From Chitinophaga filiformis (lineage in GTDB: Bacteria > Bacteroidota > Bacteroidia > Chitinophagales > Chitinophagaceae): 64,000 bases of DNA. This document shows positions 49,765 to 59,471 of the stretch, in pieces; the first letter of the stretch is position 1, and each line of letters starts with the position of its first letter. The DNA lies in assembly GCF_900102545.1 (NCBI RefSeq), contig NZ_FNBN01000006.1, forward strand, positions 310,001 through 374,000, written 5' to 3'. The translations under genes and the position numbers were made by a program. The notes beneath the pieces are model-generated. The model searched no databases and was not told the origin of the DNA. It saw only the letters and a program-made list of their open reading frames with translations.

Positions 49765-52700
49765 TTACAATTCATTATTTCCATCTGTCAGGCGTTGCTG
49801 ATGGCCACCCTGCAGATCTTCACAATGATACATTTCCTCCATGGTAGCAGCGGCTTTCTGGGTAGGCGTACCTTTTTTCTTCTCTCCCAGCATTTTCTGC
49901 ACCAGGCGGTTGCGCTCAGCACTGATACGCTGACGCAGTTCCAGGTCTTTTTCCCTGTCGAAATAAACGATACCGTCTACCAGGGTTTTGTCGGCCTTTG
50001 CATAGATACTGAGCGGGTTGTCGCTCCAGAGTACCAGGTCGGCGTCTTTACCTGCTTTAATACTACCTACATGAGCGTCTACATGCAGCAGTTTAGCCGG
50101 GTTGAGCGTAACAAGTTTCAGTGCCTCCTCTTCTGTCATATCGCCGTATTTGATACTTTTTGCCGCTTCCTGGTTCAGTCTGCGAGCCATTTCAGCATCA
50201 TCAGAGTTGATGGCTACATTCACACCCACACGTTGCATGATTGTAGCGTTGTAAGGAATAGCGTCCTGTACTTCCATCTTATACGCCCACCAGTCAGCGA
50301 AAGTACCGGCACCAGCGCCATGCTGTTTCATTTTATCAGCTACCTTATAACCTTCCAGGATGTGGGTGAATGTGTTCACACGGAAGTGGAAAGTATCTGC
50401 CACATGCAGCAGCATGTTGATCTCACTCTGTACGTAGGAGTGGCAGGTAATAAAGCGTTTGCTGTTCAGGATCTCTACAAGCGCATCCAGTTCCAGGTCA
50501 CGCCGTTTGTTCGGGCCTGCTTTTTCATAATCACGGGCGCGGGTAAAGGCATCTGTCAGTACCTGTTCTACTCCCATACGCGTTTGCGGGAAACGCTCAC
50601 GCTGGCGTTCACCCCAGTTGGACTGCTTCACGTTTTCACCCAATGCGAATTTGATAAACGGATCAGCGCCGGCAAATTTCAATTCTTCCGCATCAGCGCC
50701 CCAGCGTAACTTTATCAGCTGGCTTTGTCCGCCGATAGTGTTGGCAGAACCATGCAGCAGGTGAGACGCTGTAACGCCTCCACTCAGCTGCCTGTAGATA
50801 TTCACATCATCAGGATTCACTACATCAGCAATACGCACTTCAGAAGTCACTGACTGCGTGCCTTCATTCACGCCCTTAGAAATAGCGATATGAGAGTGCT
50901 CGTCGATGATACCCGGTGTAAGGTGTTTACCTGTACCGTCAATAACACGGGCATTACCAGCAGGCAGATTCTTACCTATCTGGGCGATCTTGCCATTACG
51001 TACAAGTACATCTGTATTTTCCAGTTTACCTTCCTGCTCATTTGTCCAGACAGTGGCGTTCTTAATCAACAGGTCCTGCTGTTTAGGCAATGATTCCCAT
51101 CCGTAGCCATTGAAAGGGAAATAGACATTACCGATCTGCAGAGCTGTCTTTGGTTTAACTGAATCCGGTTTGTTGTTGGCTGCACTGAACACAGCGCTCC
51201 ATTTCACCCATTTTCCGCTCGTATCCACTCCTGTACCTGTCCATTCAGTAGCACCGGCTACACCACTCAGGCGTAACTGAGCGCCACCTTTTTTCAGGGG
51301 GAATGCCAGTTTTACCAGCTGACCATTGATGGTCACTGTACCTGTCAGAGTATCCTGCTGTATGAGCGACAGCGCAGGCGTTGCAGCCGTTCCTTTTAAC
51401 TGGAGGGTATATTTTGCATTGCCGGGATTAACAGTAAGTGTGTAGGTACCACGTACATCTTTCCAGCCTTCGTCTTTTACAACATATTTCTTACCCTGTA
51501 TCCAGTTCTGGAACAATACGGTATTTTCATTGAAGATGGTGCCTGATGTAAGCAGGAAGTTAGCCAGTTTGCCGGGTTCCAGTGAACCCACCTGATCGTC
51601 TGCCTTAATGATACGTGCAGGCGCAAGCGTTAATGCATCTAATGCCTTTTGTTCACTGAGGCCATATTCAATAGATTTTCTTACAGCTGCAAGCAGCTGT
51701 TTTACATCTTTCAGGCCGGCAGCGGTAAAGCAGAAAGGGATATTTGCCTTTTCAAAAGCAGCAGCTTCCGTAGGCGCCAGTTCCCAGTGTTTCATTTCAC
51801 TCAGGGCTACAAAGCGCGCATCATTTGGATCTTCCACGTCTATCGGCTGAGGAAAGTTTAAGGGCAGAATGAATGACGCTTTCGTAGCGATCATTTCAGG
51901 CATGCGCTGGTATTCATTACCACTGGCTTTGATGATATATTGTACACCGAATTCGTCGCCTATTTTATCAGCACGTAATACATCCCATTTATCGGATACT
52001 TCAAATATCTGAGGCAAGGCACGGTTGTCATTCCATGCCTGCAGCGAGAGGTTGGTACCTTCTTTTGCAGGGTGTGACTGATACCATTGGGCATCGAGAT
52101 ATGTTTGCCGCAGCAGGGCAATGCTACCCATTAAAGAGCTGGGATAATTCTGTGTGGAACTTCCTTTGTCAAAGGAGTACTGCGCACTGGCTTTCTCCTT
52201 TATCATCGCTTTATTATCACGCTCGTCTGCCAGTGTTACCAGTACGCCGGTACCACGGGCAATACCATCCTGCTGATGGGACAGTACTGTACCGAAACCT
52301 ACATTCCTGAGTGTTTCTGCGCCAGTGTCATCTTTCGTAAAAACAGCGGCAGCGTTCACTTCACTTTTGATGGCCTGATTCCAGCCATAGGCGCCTTTTG
52401 TGGCAGACAGGAACTGTACTTCACTTCTGTAGCCACCGGGACCTTTCTTCACGGGCGGGGTACCGTAATCGCTGTACAGGTCTACGAAAGAGGGATAGAT
52501 ATATTTACCTTCACAGTCGATCACTACAGCGTCTTTAGGCACAGAGCCATTGCCAACACTCACTATACGTCCATTGCGGATCACCAGGGTGGCATTGTTA
52601 AGAACAGTACCTGCGTTTTTTACAATAGTAGCTTTGACAAAGGCATAACAGCCTTCTCTGTTGTCAGCCACACCATTCACAGGAAAGGTCTCCTGGGCCC

Positions 52701-52782
52701 GGGCATAACTACCTGCAAGCAGGCCGCCCAGTAGGAGACACAGACGGGAAAGCCGCTTACGCGGCCAGGAAAATTTACTCAT
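49765..52782 (-). CDS. Secreted tandem amidohydrolase, one half intact
   Basis: A 1005-residue exported protein with signal peptide 1-29 (YARAQ) and two amidohydrolase halves. The first (about 40-440) has DLYSDYG where metal ligands are expected (residues 101-107), so it appears degenerate, yet keeps ALDALTLAPARI. The second (about 565-960) has LTPGIIDEHSHIA with H629 and H631, HSYVQ, THILEG and VAINSDD, so a complete metal site is likely. A middle domain (about 441-560) is beta-rich. It probably hydrolyses cyclic amides or peptides in the periplasm. The downstream 430-residue gene is a paralog of the degenerate half. Confidence 0.9.
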   Translation of the reverse strand: MSKFSWPRKRLSRLCLLLGGLLAGSYARAQETFPVNGVADNREGCYAFVKATIVKNAGTVLNNATLVIRNGRIVSVGNGSVPKDAVVIDCEGKYIYPSFVDLYSDYGTPPVKKGPGGYRSEVQFLSATKGAYGWNQAIKSEVNAAAVFTKDDTGAETLRNVGFGTVLSHQQDGIARGTGVLVTLADERDNKAMIKEKASAQYSFDKGSSTQNYPSSLMGSIALLRQTYLDAQWYQSHPAKEGTNLSLQAWNDNRALPQIFEVSDKWDVLRADKIGDEFGVQYIIKASGNEYQRMPEMIATKASFILPLNFPQPIDVEDPNDARFVALSEMKHWELAPTEAAAFEKANIPFCFTAAGLKDVKQLLAAVRKSIEYGLSEQKALDALTLAPARIIKADDQVGSLEPGKLANFLLTSGTIFNENTVLFQNWIQGKKYVVKDEGWKDVRGTYTLTVNPGNAKYTLQLKGTAATPALSLIQQDTLTGTVTINGQLVKLAFPLKKGGAQLRLSGVAGATEWTGTGVDTSGKWVKWSAVFSAANNKPDSVKPKTALQIGNVYFPFNGYGWESLPKQQDLLIKNATVWTNEQEGKLENTDVLVRNGKIAQIGKNLPAGNARVIDGTGKHLTPGIIDEHSHIAISKGVNEGTQSVTSEVRIADVVNPDDVNIYRQLSGGVTASHLLHGSANTIGGQSQLIKLRWGADAEELKFAGADPFIKFALGENVKQSNWGERQRERFPQTRMGVEQVLTDAFTRARDYEKAGPNKRRDLELDALVEILNSKRFITCHSYVQSEINMLLHVADTFHFRVNTFTHILEGYKVADKMKQHGAGAGTFADWWAYKMEVQDAIPYNATIMQRVGVNVAINSDDAEMARRLNQEAAKSIKYGDMTEEEALKLVTLNPAKLLHVDAHVGSIKAGKDADLVLWSDNPLSIYAKADKTLVDGIVYFDREKDLELRQRISAERNRLVQKMLGEKKKGTPTQKAAATMEEMYHCEDLQGGHQQRLTDGNNEL

Positions 52783-52987
52783 TGGCTTTCGTTTGACTAT
52801 TTGGTTTAGATTTTGGGTTCATAGCGTACTGACTATCAGAAGAGTGCTACCAATGCGAATAACACCAGCCGATCCTTAAAAGTAACAAATGATTAATGTG
52901 GTGTCTGCATGTTCATCAAGTTTTTTGATGATTGGTACTAATATTGCAGTAATTACCTATATTTAAGGGGAGAACAATTCCTTTTTT

Positions 52988-53416
52988 ATGAAAAGACGTA
53001 TGATCCGAATCAGTGGGCTGCTGGTATGTCTGTTACTGGCTTTCAATGGTATCAGCATGGCACAGAAGAGTGATAGCACTGCAACAAAAAAGGTACGCTT
53101 TACACCCGAGGACCGTGCTAATAAAATGAGCGATAAACTTGACCGGCGGTTGAACCTTTCCAAAGAGCAGGACAAAGATATTCATACGATTAACACTGAT
53201 ATAACCCGTCGTATGGAAGAGCTCAAACACAATACCACGCTTTCCAAAAAAGATAAGATGCAGCAGATGAAAGCATTGAATGAAGAGCGTAGCCAGCGTT
53301 TTAAGTCAGTGCTGACACCCGATCAGTACAAGAAATGGAATGACTGGGAGATGAAGAAGAAAGAACAAATGGAAGCCAGAATGGATAAGAAACAACAAAA
53401 GCGTAATGCCCGCTGA
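52988..53416 (+). CDS. Small exported Spy/CpxP-like helical protein
   Basis: A 142-residue protein with a signal peptide (about 1-26, ISMAQ) and a highly charged helical mature part (RANKMSDKLDRRLNLSKEQDKDIHTINTDITRRM ... LTPDQYKKWNDWEMKKKEQMEAR). The LNLSKEQ...LTPDQYKKW layout is seen in Spy/CpxP-like and DUF4890 proteins, periplasmic stress chaperones in some species. It is divergent from the amidohydrolase pair, followed about 200 bp on by the ECF sigma gene. Confidence 0.8.
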   Translation: MKRRMIRISGLLVCLLLAFNGISMAQKSDSTATKKVRFTPEDRANKMSDKLDRRLNLSKEQDKDIHTINTDITRRMEELKHNTTLSKKDKMQQMKALNEERSQRFKSVLTPDQYKKWNDWEMKKKEQMEARMDKKQQKRNAR

Positions 53417-53562
53417 CAACACCACTTTGCAATAACCTGCAACGCGGTACATCCATTGAACTGTTACTCAATTTCCTGCTGATCCTGCAACACCTGTTTC
53501 ACTATCCTCATATCAGATTATTTTTCTAATATTATGCTCTCTGTACTGCCTGCTTAGAGTGC

Positions 53563-53574
53563 ATGTTGCAACAT
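53563..53574. promoter_or_regulatory. 12-bp perfect palindrome before the ECF sigma gene
   Basis: ATGTTGCAACAT lies 43 bp upstream of the sigma-factor start in a 201-bp gap. A Fur-like site would be AT-rich and longer, so this could be another regulator's operator. No -7 box is convincing here. Confidence 0.4.
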
Positions 53575-53617
53575 ACGTCTACATAAGCCAGTCCGTTTAT
53601 TACAAAAAACATTTCAT

Positions 53618-54184
53618 GTGGATCGCCAGGATCTTTATACACAGTTTCGCCAACTATTCCAGGAATTCTATGACCCTCTTTGCAAGTATGCATTTCACCT
53701 GTTAACTGACAGAGACGGCAGTGAAGATATAGTCCAGGAAGTCTTTACCCGCATCTGGGAAAAACACCAGGACGTTATTCCATCCCCGAAGATCAGGGCG
53801 TACCTGTATCAGGCGGTAAGGAACAGCTGTTTTAATTTCCTTGAACAAAAGAAACGTTTTCCGGTTGCCAGTGCAGACTGGAATGCTGAGGAGGAAATTG
53901 CTGCCAGCTGGGACATTGCAGAGGGACCGGAAGAAGACAATCTGCAGGCCTACCGGGATTTGCTTAAGAACGGCATTGACCAGCTTCCGCCAAAATGCAG
54001 GGAGGTATTTCTATTGAGCCGGACGGGCCATCTCAGTAACCAGGAAATTGCCGACAACCTAGGTATTTCTGTCAATACCGTCAATAACCAGACCTGGAAG
54101 GCCATGAAACTGCTCAAGGCCTTTGTACAAAAGGCCAGAATATGGGTGTTACCCTTTTTTCTTATTTTTTCTGCAAGACAATAG
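53618..54184 (+). CDS. ECF RNA polymerase sigma-70 factor
   Basis: A 188-residue ECF sigma factor starting at GTG 53618 (an ATG at 53615 is in another frame). Region 2 is LFQEFYDPLCKYAFHLLTDRDGSEDIVQEVFTRIWE. Region 4 is LPPKCREVFLLSRTGHLSNQEIADNLGISVNTVNNQ. An unusual hydrophobic tail (ARIWVLPFFLIFSARQ) may anchor it at the membrane, a trait of Bacteroidota ECF factors of this kind. It is followed by the FecR-type anti-sigma gene. Confidence 0.95.
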   Translation: MDRQDLYTQFRQLFQEFYDPLCKYAFHLLTDRDGSEDIVQEVFTRIWEKHQDVIPSPKIRAYLYQAVRNSCFNFLEQKKRFPVASADWNAEEEIAASWDIAEGPEEDNLQAYRDLLKNGIDQLPPKCREVFLLSRTGHLSNQEIADNLGISVNTVNNQTWKAMKLLKAFVQKARIWVLPFFLIFSARQ

Positions 54185-54224
54185 GAGTTTTTAAAAAAGT
54201 CTTGTCTTATATCGGGGATAACTT

Positions 54225-55214
54225 ATGATACAGATACCTGAACATATCGTCTCAATCATTATAAAGCATTTACGCGCCATTCAGACCAGTGCGGAAGAAG
54301 AAACACTGCAAGCCTGGATAGCGGGGAGTGAGGAGCATGAAAAGGCCTATCAGCAAGTGGTTAAACTGTGGCATGAATCAGGCAGCATTCTGGAGCGACC
54401 TGCTTTTGATACCGCGAGGGCATGGGAGAAACTGGACAGCTCTCTGGGCCATGGCGCCCCTCTGGGAAAAAGCGCGAAGGTCCGCTATATGCGACTGGCT
54501 GCGGCGGCCTGTGTGGTGGGCATACTTGCACTTGCCGGCTGGATATTTTACCAGCAGCAGGACAAGACCATCCTGACAATTGCAGCAGCAGGCAAGGGTA
54601 GTCAACGGCTGACGCTTCCTGACGGTTCCCTGGTCATATTACGGGAAGGCGCCTCTATTCGTTACCCTAAGACATTCAGTGCCACAGAAAGGGCTGTTAC
54701 GGTGACCGGTGAATCCTACTTTGATGTGCAGCAGGAAACCAATCATCCCTTCCGGATACAGACCGCCAGGGCTACCATCGAGGTATTAGGTACTTCCTTT
54801 ACGATCAACAGTAATGAGCATCAGGACAGGCTGATAGTAAGTAGTGGAAAGGTCCTTTTTACCGGCAAGGACCAACATGCCGGAAAGCATATCGTGACTG
54901 CGCAGCAGGACGCTGTATTGGATGAAAAGGGCATTAACATTGCGACTGTCAAAGATTCCAACTACCTGTCATGGCAAACGGGCATACTGCAATTTGATAA
55001 TACTCCTTTTGCAGATGTAGTGACTGCCCTTGCCGACTATTATCACCTGCATATAAAGGCCGACAGTGTGCTCACAAGGCAGGCGGATCTATCCACTATT
55101 ACTGCCAGATTTGACCATCAGCCTTTGGAGCAGGTGCTGGAGGAGATTAAGCTGTTGATAAATGTGAGTTACCGTAAGCGAAACGACACAATCATATTCT
55201 ATCAATCACAATAA
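54225..55214 (+). CDS. FecR-family anti-sigma factor
   Basis: A 329-residue membrane protein. The cytosolic N-terminus (about 1-85) includes TLQAWIAGSEEHEKAYQQVVKLW, a DUF4880-like sigma-binding part. One membrane helix covers about residues 90-108. The periplasmic FecR domain (about 125-215) begins TLPDGSLVILREGASIRYP, continues VTVTGESYFDVQQETNHPF and FTINSN. A C-terminal DUF4974-like domain starts GILQFDNTPFADVVTALADYYHLHIK. It should hold the ECF sigma inactive until the TonB-dependent receptor downstream signals. Confidence 0.95.
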   Translation: MIQIPEHIVSIIIKHLRAIQTSAEEETLQAWIAGSEEHEKAYQQVVKLWHESGSILERPAFDTARAWEKLDSSLGHGAPLGKSAKVRYMRLAAAACVVGILALAGWIFYQQQDKTILTIAAAGKGSQRLTLPDGSLVILREGASIRYPKTFSATERAVTVTGESYFDVQQETNHPFRIQTARATIEVLGTSFTINSNEHQDRLIVSSGKVLFTGKDQHAGKHIVTAQQDAVLDEKGINIATVKDSNYLSWQTGILQFDNTPFADVVTALADYYHLHIKADSVLTRQADLSTITARFDHQPLEQVLEEIKLLINVSYRKRNDTIIFYQSQ

Positions 55215-55237
55215 AACATCCTGTATCCTTTTCTGAG

Positions 55238-57802
55238 ATGCCTATATTCCGTTTAATCCTTGCCCTGGCAGGCTGCTTCATTCTGTCAGAAAGTGCCGCC
55301 CAGGGCAGCCTGTTAAAGACGAAGTTTTATTGCAGGGCTACTTCTGGGAAAACCGCTGCCATACTTCGCGAATTATCCGGCTATTGCGGTGTTGCCATTG
55401 AGTTTTCACCCTCCAGCCTGGATACCACTAAAAGACATACACTTACGGCAGGGCGGACCTCATTGGGCGCAGTACTGGACAAAATTCTGGCAGGCCAGTA
55501 CGTTACCGTCACGGAAAGAAATAACAAGATCCTCATTGGAAAAGGCAGCACTCCCCTGCCCAACGGTTATCTGCAGGAGAAATACATGTTGTATGGGTAT
55601 ATACAGCAGGAAAGTGGCCTGGAACCCCTTCCCTTTGCATCTATTACCGTCATGCCTGATAACCGGACCATCCAGTCGAACGTACATGGCTTTTATAGCC
55701 TTAACCTGCCTGCTGGCAGGTATGTCCTGATGATCTCTTTTTCCGGCGCGTCTTCAAAGACGGTGGCGGTAGACCTGCAGGAGAATACCACCATGAATCT
55801 TGTACTCTCACCCGTACTACTGCCGGAAGTACAGGTCGATGCCGGGAATCTTCCCCGTCGGGATGCCGCTGTAAAGCTGGACAGATACAAGGGAGGTATG
55901 TATAGTAATATGCTGGGAGAAACGGACCCCGTGAGGTCTATGTATCTGCTGCCTGGCAATACGGAAAGCCAGGAATCCGGTGGCAAACTGCTGGTACGCG
56001 GAGGAGATCCGGGACAGAGCATGTTCCTGCTGGATGGAAATCCGGTGTTTAATCCGGCGCACTTAATGGGTGAGATCTCCATACTGGGTAATACCAGTAT
56101 TAAGTCTGTGCTGCAATATAAAAATGATTTCCCCAGCCGTTTCAGCGGAGGTCTTTCTTCCATCACCGCCATCAATACAAAGGAAGGGAACATGGAACAC
56201 TGGAGCGGAGAAGCAGAGGTCGGGCTTACCTCCCTCGCCTTCGCTATTGAGGGACCACTGAAGAAAGGACGTACCGCCATGATGGTATCTGCCAGGCAAA
56301 GTTTAGGCGAGTCCGTCTACCACGACATACTCAGTTATGATGCTAATTTTGGCGATATCCACCTGAAGTTGACACATCTGCTCAACAGGCACAATAAACT
56401 GATGGTAAGCAGTTATATCGGCAATGACAGACTGGAATTGACACAGGATAAAATGCAGCAACTGGTACAGAATACGAACCAGTATCTGCATCGCTGGAAT
56501 AACACACTGACAACAGTTAACTGGAACAGTATTATCGGCAGACGTGCGTTTGCGAATACTGCCTTTAACTACAGCAGTTACAATAACTATATCGCCATTA
56601 TGTATACGCCTCCGTTAGATGGAGGTGTTGGTGGTTTATTTGACAGAGCTGCTCTCAACAATTATTCCTCCGGCAAGCGGTATGAGGTAAAAACAGATAT
56701 CGAGATCACTACCCATGATCACCTGCAGCATTTTTTCGGGGGAAGATTTGAATATACCACAATACAACCTTACCGTACACTGTTTGGCAGTGATTTTAAA
56801 GAAGCAGCAGATGATTTTAGTCGCAGGGCCTTCCTCCCATTTTCAGACAGGATGCTGTATTACGAAATTGCGCTGAGAGTTGGCAACAGGTTGCTGCTCA
56901 GACCCGGTTTGCATTTCAATGACTATCAGCACAACAGCTTTCATAACCAATCCTTTCAACCCAGGTTTTTCTCCAGCTATGCAATTGATAAGCGGCAAAG
57001 GATAAACTTAGCATATACACATATCGGGCAACTGCTGCACATGATCACGAGTCCTTACACAGGCATTAACCGCGAACTATGGCTTCCGGCAAATGAAAGG
57101 CTGAAGCCAGCGGAGAACAGGATGGTCAATCTCGGTTATGAATACAAAGACAACAGGATAGTCAATATCACAGCAGATTTTTATTACAAAAAGATCAGCA
57201 ATCTGGCCATGTTTGGAGAGAAGACCAATATACTTTATAACAGCGACAGCACTGAGAAAAATATAGTTACGGGGACAGGTTGGAGTTATGGCGCCGAAGC
57301 AGCTCTTGAAAAAAGATTTACCAAATGGAAGATACTACTGTCTTATACCTTGTCCTGGAGCTGGCGCCAGTCAGACAGTCTGAATAGCGGTATAAAGCAA
57401 CCGTACCGTTATGACAGACGACACAATGTAAATATGCTATTGGGCTATCAGCCTCTGAAGGGGCTTGAGATAAGCCTGCTCTGGCATTTTCATACGGGTG
57501 ATTTCATTACGCTACCTGTATTGATCTCCTTCAAACCTGAAGCAACATTTGCTGATACCAATATGGGAAGTGTGCCTTTCAGAGGTAGCATTTACAACAG
57601 GCTAAATCTGAATGCCAGTTATCGCATCCCTACTCATGGCCGGTTCAAACATACTGTTGGCAGTGGTGTGCATGCTGTCAGTCAGTCGCAGGGAGATTAT
57701 CTCACAACGATTGCAACTACATCCAGAAATTATACAACGCCCTTATACCAGGAACAGCTATTCAAGTTTAACCCTTATTTCAGCTATAAATTCAGTTTCT
57801 GA
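55238..57802 (+). CDS. TonB-dependent outer-membrane receptor with STN signalling domain
   Basis: An 854-residue receptor. After a signal peptide (about 1-21), residues about 28-105 are the STN signalling domain (ILRELSGYCGVAIEFSPSSL). Residues about 115-205 are a CarboxypepD_reg fold (LPFASITVMPDNRTIQSNVHG). The plug (about 215-330) includes KLLVRGGDPGQSMFLLDGNPVFNPAHLMG. A beta barrel runs to the aromatic end FSYKFSF, which is the outer-membrane insertion signal. Shorter than SusC proteins. Next to HmuY, it probably takes up heme or a related iron ligand. Confidence 0.93.
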   Translation: MPIFRLILALAGCFILSESAAQGSLLKTKFYCRATSGKTAAILRELSGYCGVAIEFSPSSLDTTKRHTLTAGRTSLGAVLDKILAGQYVTVTERNNKILIGKGSTPLPNGYLQEKYMLYGYIQQESGLEPLPFASITVMPDNRTIQSNVHGFYSLNLPAGRYVLMISFSGASSKTVAVDLQENTTMNLVLSPVLLPEVQVDAGNLPRRDAAVKLDRYKGGMYSNMLGETDPVRSMYLLPGNTESQESGGKLLVRGGDPGQSMFLLDGNPVFNPAHLMGEISILGNTSIKSVLQYKNDFPSRFSGGLSSITAINTKEGNMEHWSGEAEVGLTSLAFAIEGPLKKGRTAMMVSARQSLGESVYHDILSYDANFGDIHLKLTHLLNRHNKLMVSSYIGNDRLELTQDKMQQLVQNTNQYLHRWNNTLTTVNWNSIIGRRAFANTAFNYSSYNNYIAIMYTPPLDGGVGGLFDRAALNNYSSGKRYEVKTDIEITTHDHLQHFFGGRFEYTTIQPYRTLFGSDFKEAADDFSRRAFLPFSDRMLYYEIALRVGNRLLLRPGLHFNDYQHNSFHNQSFQPRFFSSYAIDKRQRINLAYTHIGQLLHMITSPYTGINRELWLPANERLKPAENRMVNLGYEYKDNRIVNITADFYYKKISNLAMFGEKTNILYNSDSTEKNIVTGTGWSYGAEAALEKRFTKWKILLSYTLSWSWRQSDSLNSGIKQPYRYDRRHNVNMLLGYQPLKGLEISLLWHFHTGDFITLPVLISFKPEATFADTNMGSVPFRGSIYNRLNLNASYRIPTHGRFKHTVGSGVHAVSQSQGDYLTTIATTSRNYTTPLYQEQLFKFNPYFSYKFSF

Positions 57803-57898
57803 TTCCTCCGCATAAATTATTTCTTCTTCACGCATAGGAGTTTTTCAAAACGTGCTGTCTTAACTGCAGAAATCATGTTTAATTCCTTTACACTTATG

Positions 57899-59371
57899 CG
57901 TACAACAACTTTAAGAATTTTACTATTACTGGCAGTAATATATGCGATTGCTTCATGCAGTAAGAAAGATACTGGCATTCTCCCCGGAGATACACCCAAT
58001 CTACCCACCCCCCCTGATTCTTCGCATCAACCGGGAGACTCCTTACCTGGAGATTCTGTGATCGTGGTTAATTATCTTGCATTTACCAGCCGCGGACAAG
58101 AGATTGCGGATGAAATAAATACGGCTACTGTAGCACTGAAACTTGACAAGCCCGCAACGAAACAAATCACTGTTACAATTGAGCTTACCAATAAGGCTAT
58201 TGAATACGGTAAAGACTATACAACAGTGCCTGCTGCAGACTTAGGAAAACTGAAAATAAATATTCCTGCAGGTACAAGTACTTCCAGCTTTGTAGTGAAT
58301 GTGCCGGCAGACAAACCATTTAAGGAAGGTGATGGCATTGATTTCAGGATCACCGCTGTAGATACACCGATCAGGATCAGCAATGATTCCGTACATGCGC
58401 TTCGGTTCCTGGAGAAACAATATCTTGATTCATTAGTGAAGATGAACATTAATATCGGTCCTTATGGCGTATACAAAACGTTCGTTGATCTGAGTGAAAG
58501 CAAACAACAGGCAGTTGCACCTACCAAATGGGATTTTGGCTTCTATTCCGGTGGAGATGATTTCAGGGTAATACTTAATTCTTCCGCTGGAATGCTGGTA
58601 AAACGATTGGATAAAAACGATCTGAATGCAGTGACTGCTAAAGATACAGTAGACATAGCGCAGGCGGAAGAACTTATATTCAGCGATCCTCCCTATTATA
58701 TTGGCGCCTCTTCCGCTTATTTTGATGATGCCGGTGGAGACCTTTCAAAAACAGCCATTGCTGCCGTATCTGCCAATGCTGCAGATAACAATGTATATAT
58801 CGTCAACCGTGGCTGGAACACAGGTACGACAAACGGGAAGAGACCCTGGCAAAAGATCCGGGTACTGCGTAATAATTCCGGCGGCTACACTTTACAGTAT
58901 GCGGATATCGCTGCAACAAGTTACAAGTCAATCAATGTTCCCAAAAATGACAGGTACTTCTTCAATTATGTATCCCTTAACGAAGGTCTGACAACCATAG
59001 AACCTGAAAAGCAGCAATGGGATATTGCCCTCACCTGGCTGCCTGTTAATGGAAAGACTTCCAGTGGCCAGGAAACGCCCAGTTTCCAGTCGCATGTTTT
59101 CATACAAAACCGTAATGTAATGGTGGCAAGCGTTTCAACGAAGACCCGTTCTTTTGCATCTTTCTCTAAGGTAGATCTGACCGGGTTGACATACAGTAGT
59201 TCACAGATAGCTATTGGCACCTCCTGGCGTTTCCTGTGGAATGGCGTAGCGACTATCTACCAGGATATATTCTATGTGATCAAAGATAGTAATGGCAGGA
59301 TATACAAACTCCGGGTCACTAACCGTGGCGATCAGTATTCACCGGAAATAGAGTACGCCCCTGTTAAATAA
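57899..59371 (+). CDS. HmuY-family heme-binding lipoprotein
   Basis: Starting at 57899 it has 490 residues; 57875 gives eight more. RILLLLAVIYAIASCSKKD is a lipoprotein signal with lipidated Cys 21. The mature part has two blocks in the order seen in HmuY-like proteins (APTKWDFGFYSGGDDFRVILN and EKQQWDIALTWLPVNG). HmuY captures heme and hands it to a TonB-dependent receptor, which fits the upstream gene. HmuY of Porphyromonas uses two His ligands; I cannot place equivalents with certainty. Confidence 0.88.
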   Translation, partial: RTTTLRILLLLAVIYAIASCSKKDTGILPGDTPNLPTPPDSSHQPGDSLPGDSVIVVNYLAFTSRGQEIADEINTATVALKLDKPATKQITVTIELTNKAIEYGKDYTTVPAADLGKLKINIPAGTSTSSFVVNVPADKPFKEGDGIDFRITAVDTPIRISNDSVHALRFLEKQYLDSLVKMNINIGPYGVYKTFVDLSESKQQAVAPTKWDFGFYSGGDDFRVILNSSAGMLVKRLDKNDLNAVTAKDTVDIAQAEELIFSDPPYYIGASSAYFDDAGGDLSKTAIAAVSANAADNNVYIVNRGWNTGTTNGKRPWQKIRVLRNNSGGYTLQYADIAATSYKSINVPKNDRYFFNYVSLNEGLTTIEPEKQQWDIALTWLPVNGKTSSGQETPSFQSHVFIQNRNVMVASVSTKTRSFASFSKVDLTGLTYSSSQIAIGTSWRFLWNGVATIYQDIFYVIKDSNGRIYKLRVTNRGDQYSPEIEYAPVK

Positions 59372-59406
59372 ACTGATATTACTACCATATCCTGTTGCCA
59401 AAGGTC

Positions 59407-59430
59407 AAGGTCCCGCCTATGCGGGGCCTT
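59407..59430 (+). terminator. Terminator after the HmuY gene
   Basis: Stem AAGGTCCCGC (59407-59416) with GCGGGGCCTT (59421-59430), one G-T pair, CTAT loop, TT and CTG following. It separates the heme cassette from glycerate kinase. Confidence 0.75.
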
Positions 59431-59471
59431 TTCTGTTGAAATACGTGGGTATTTACTTTAATTTAGAGCTT

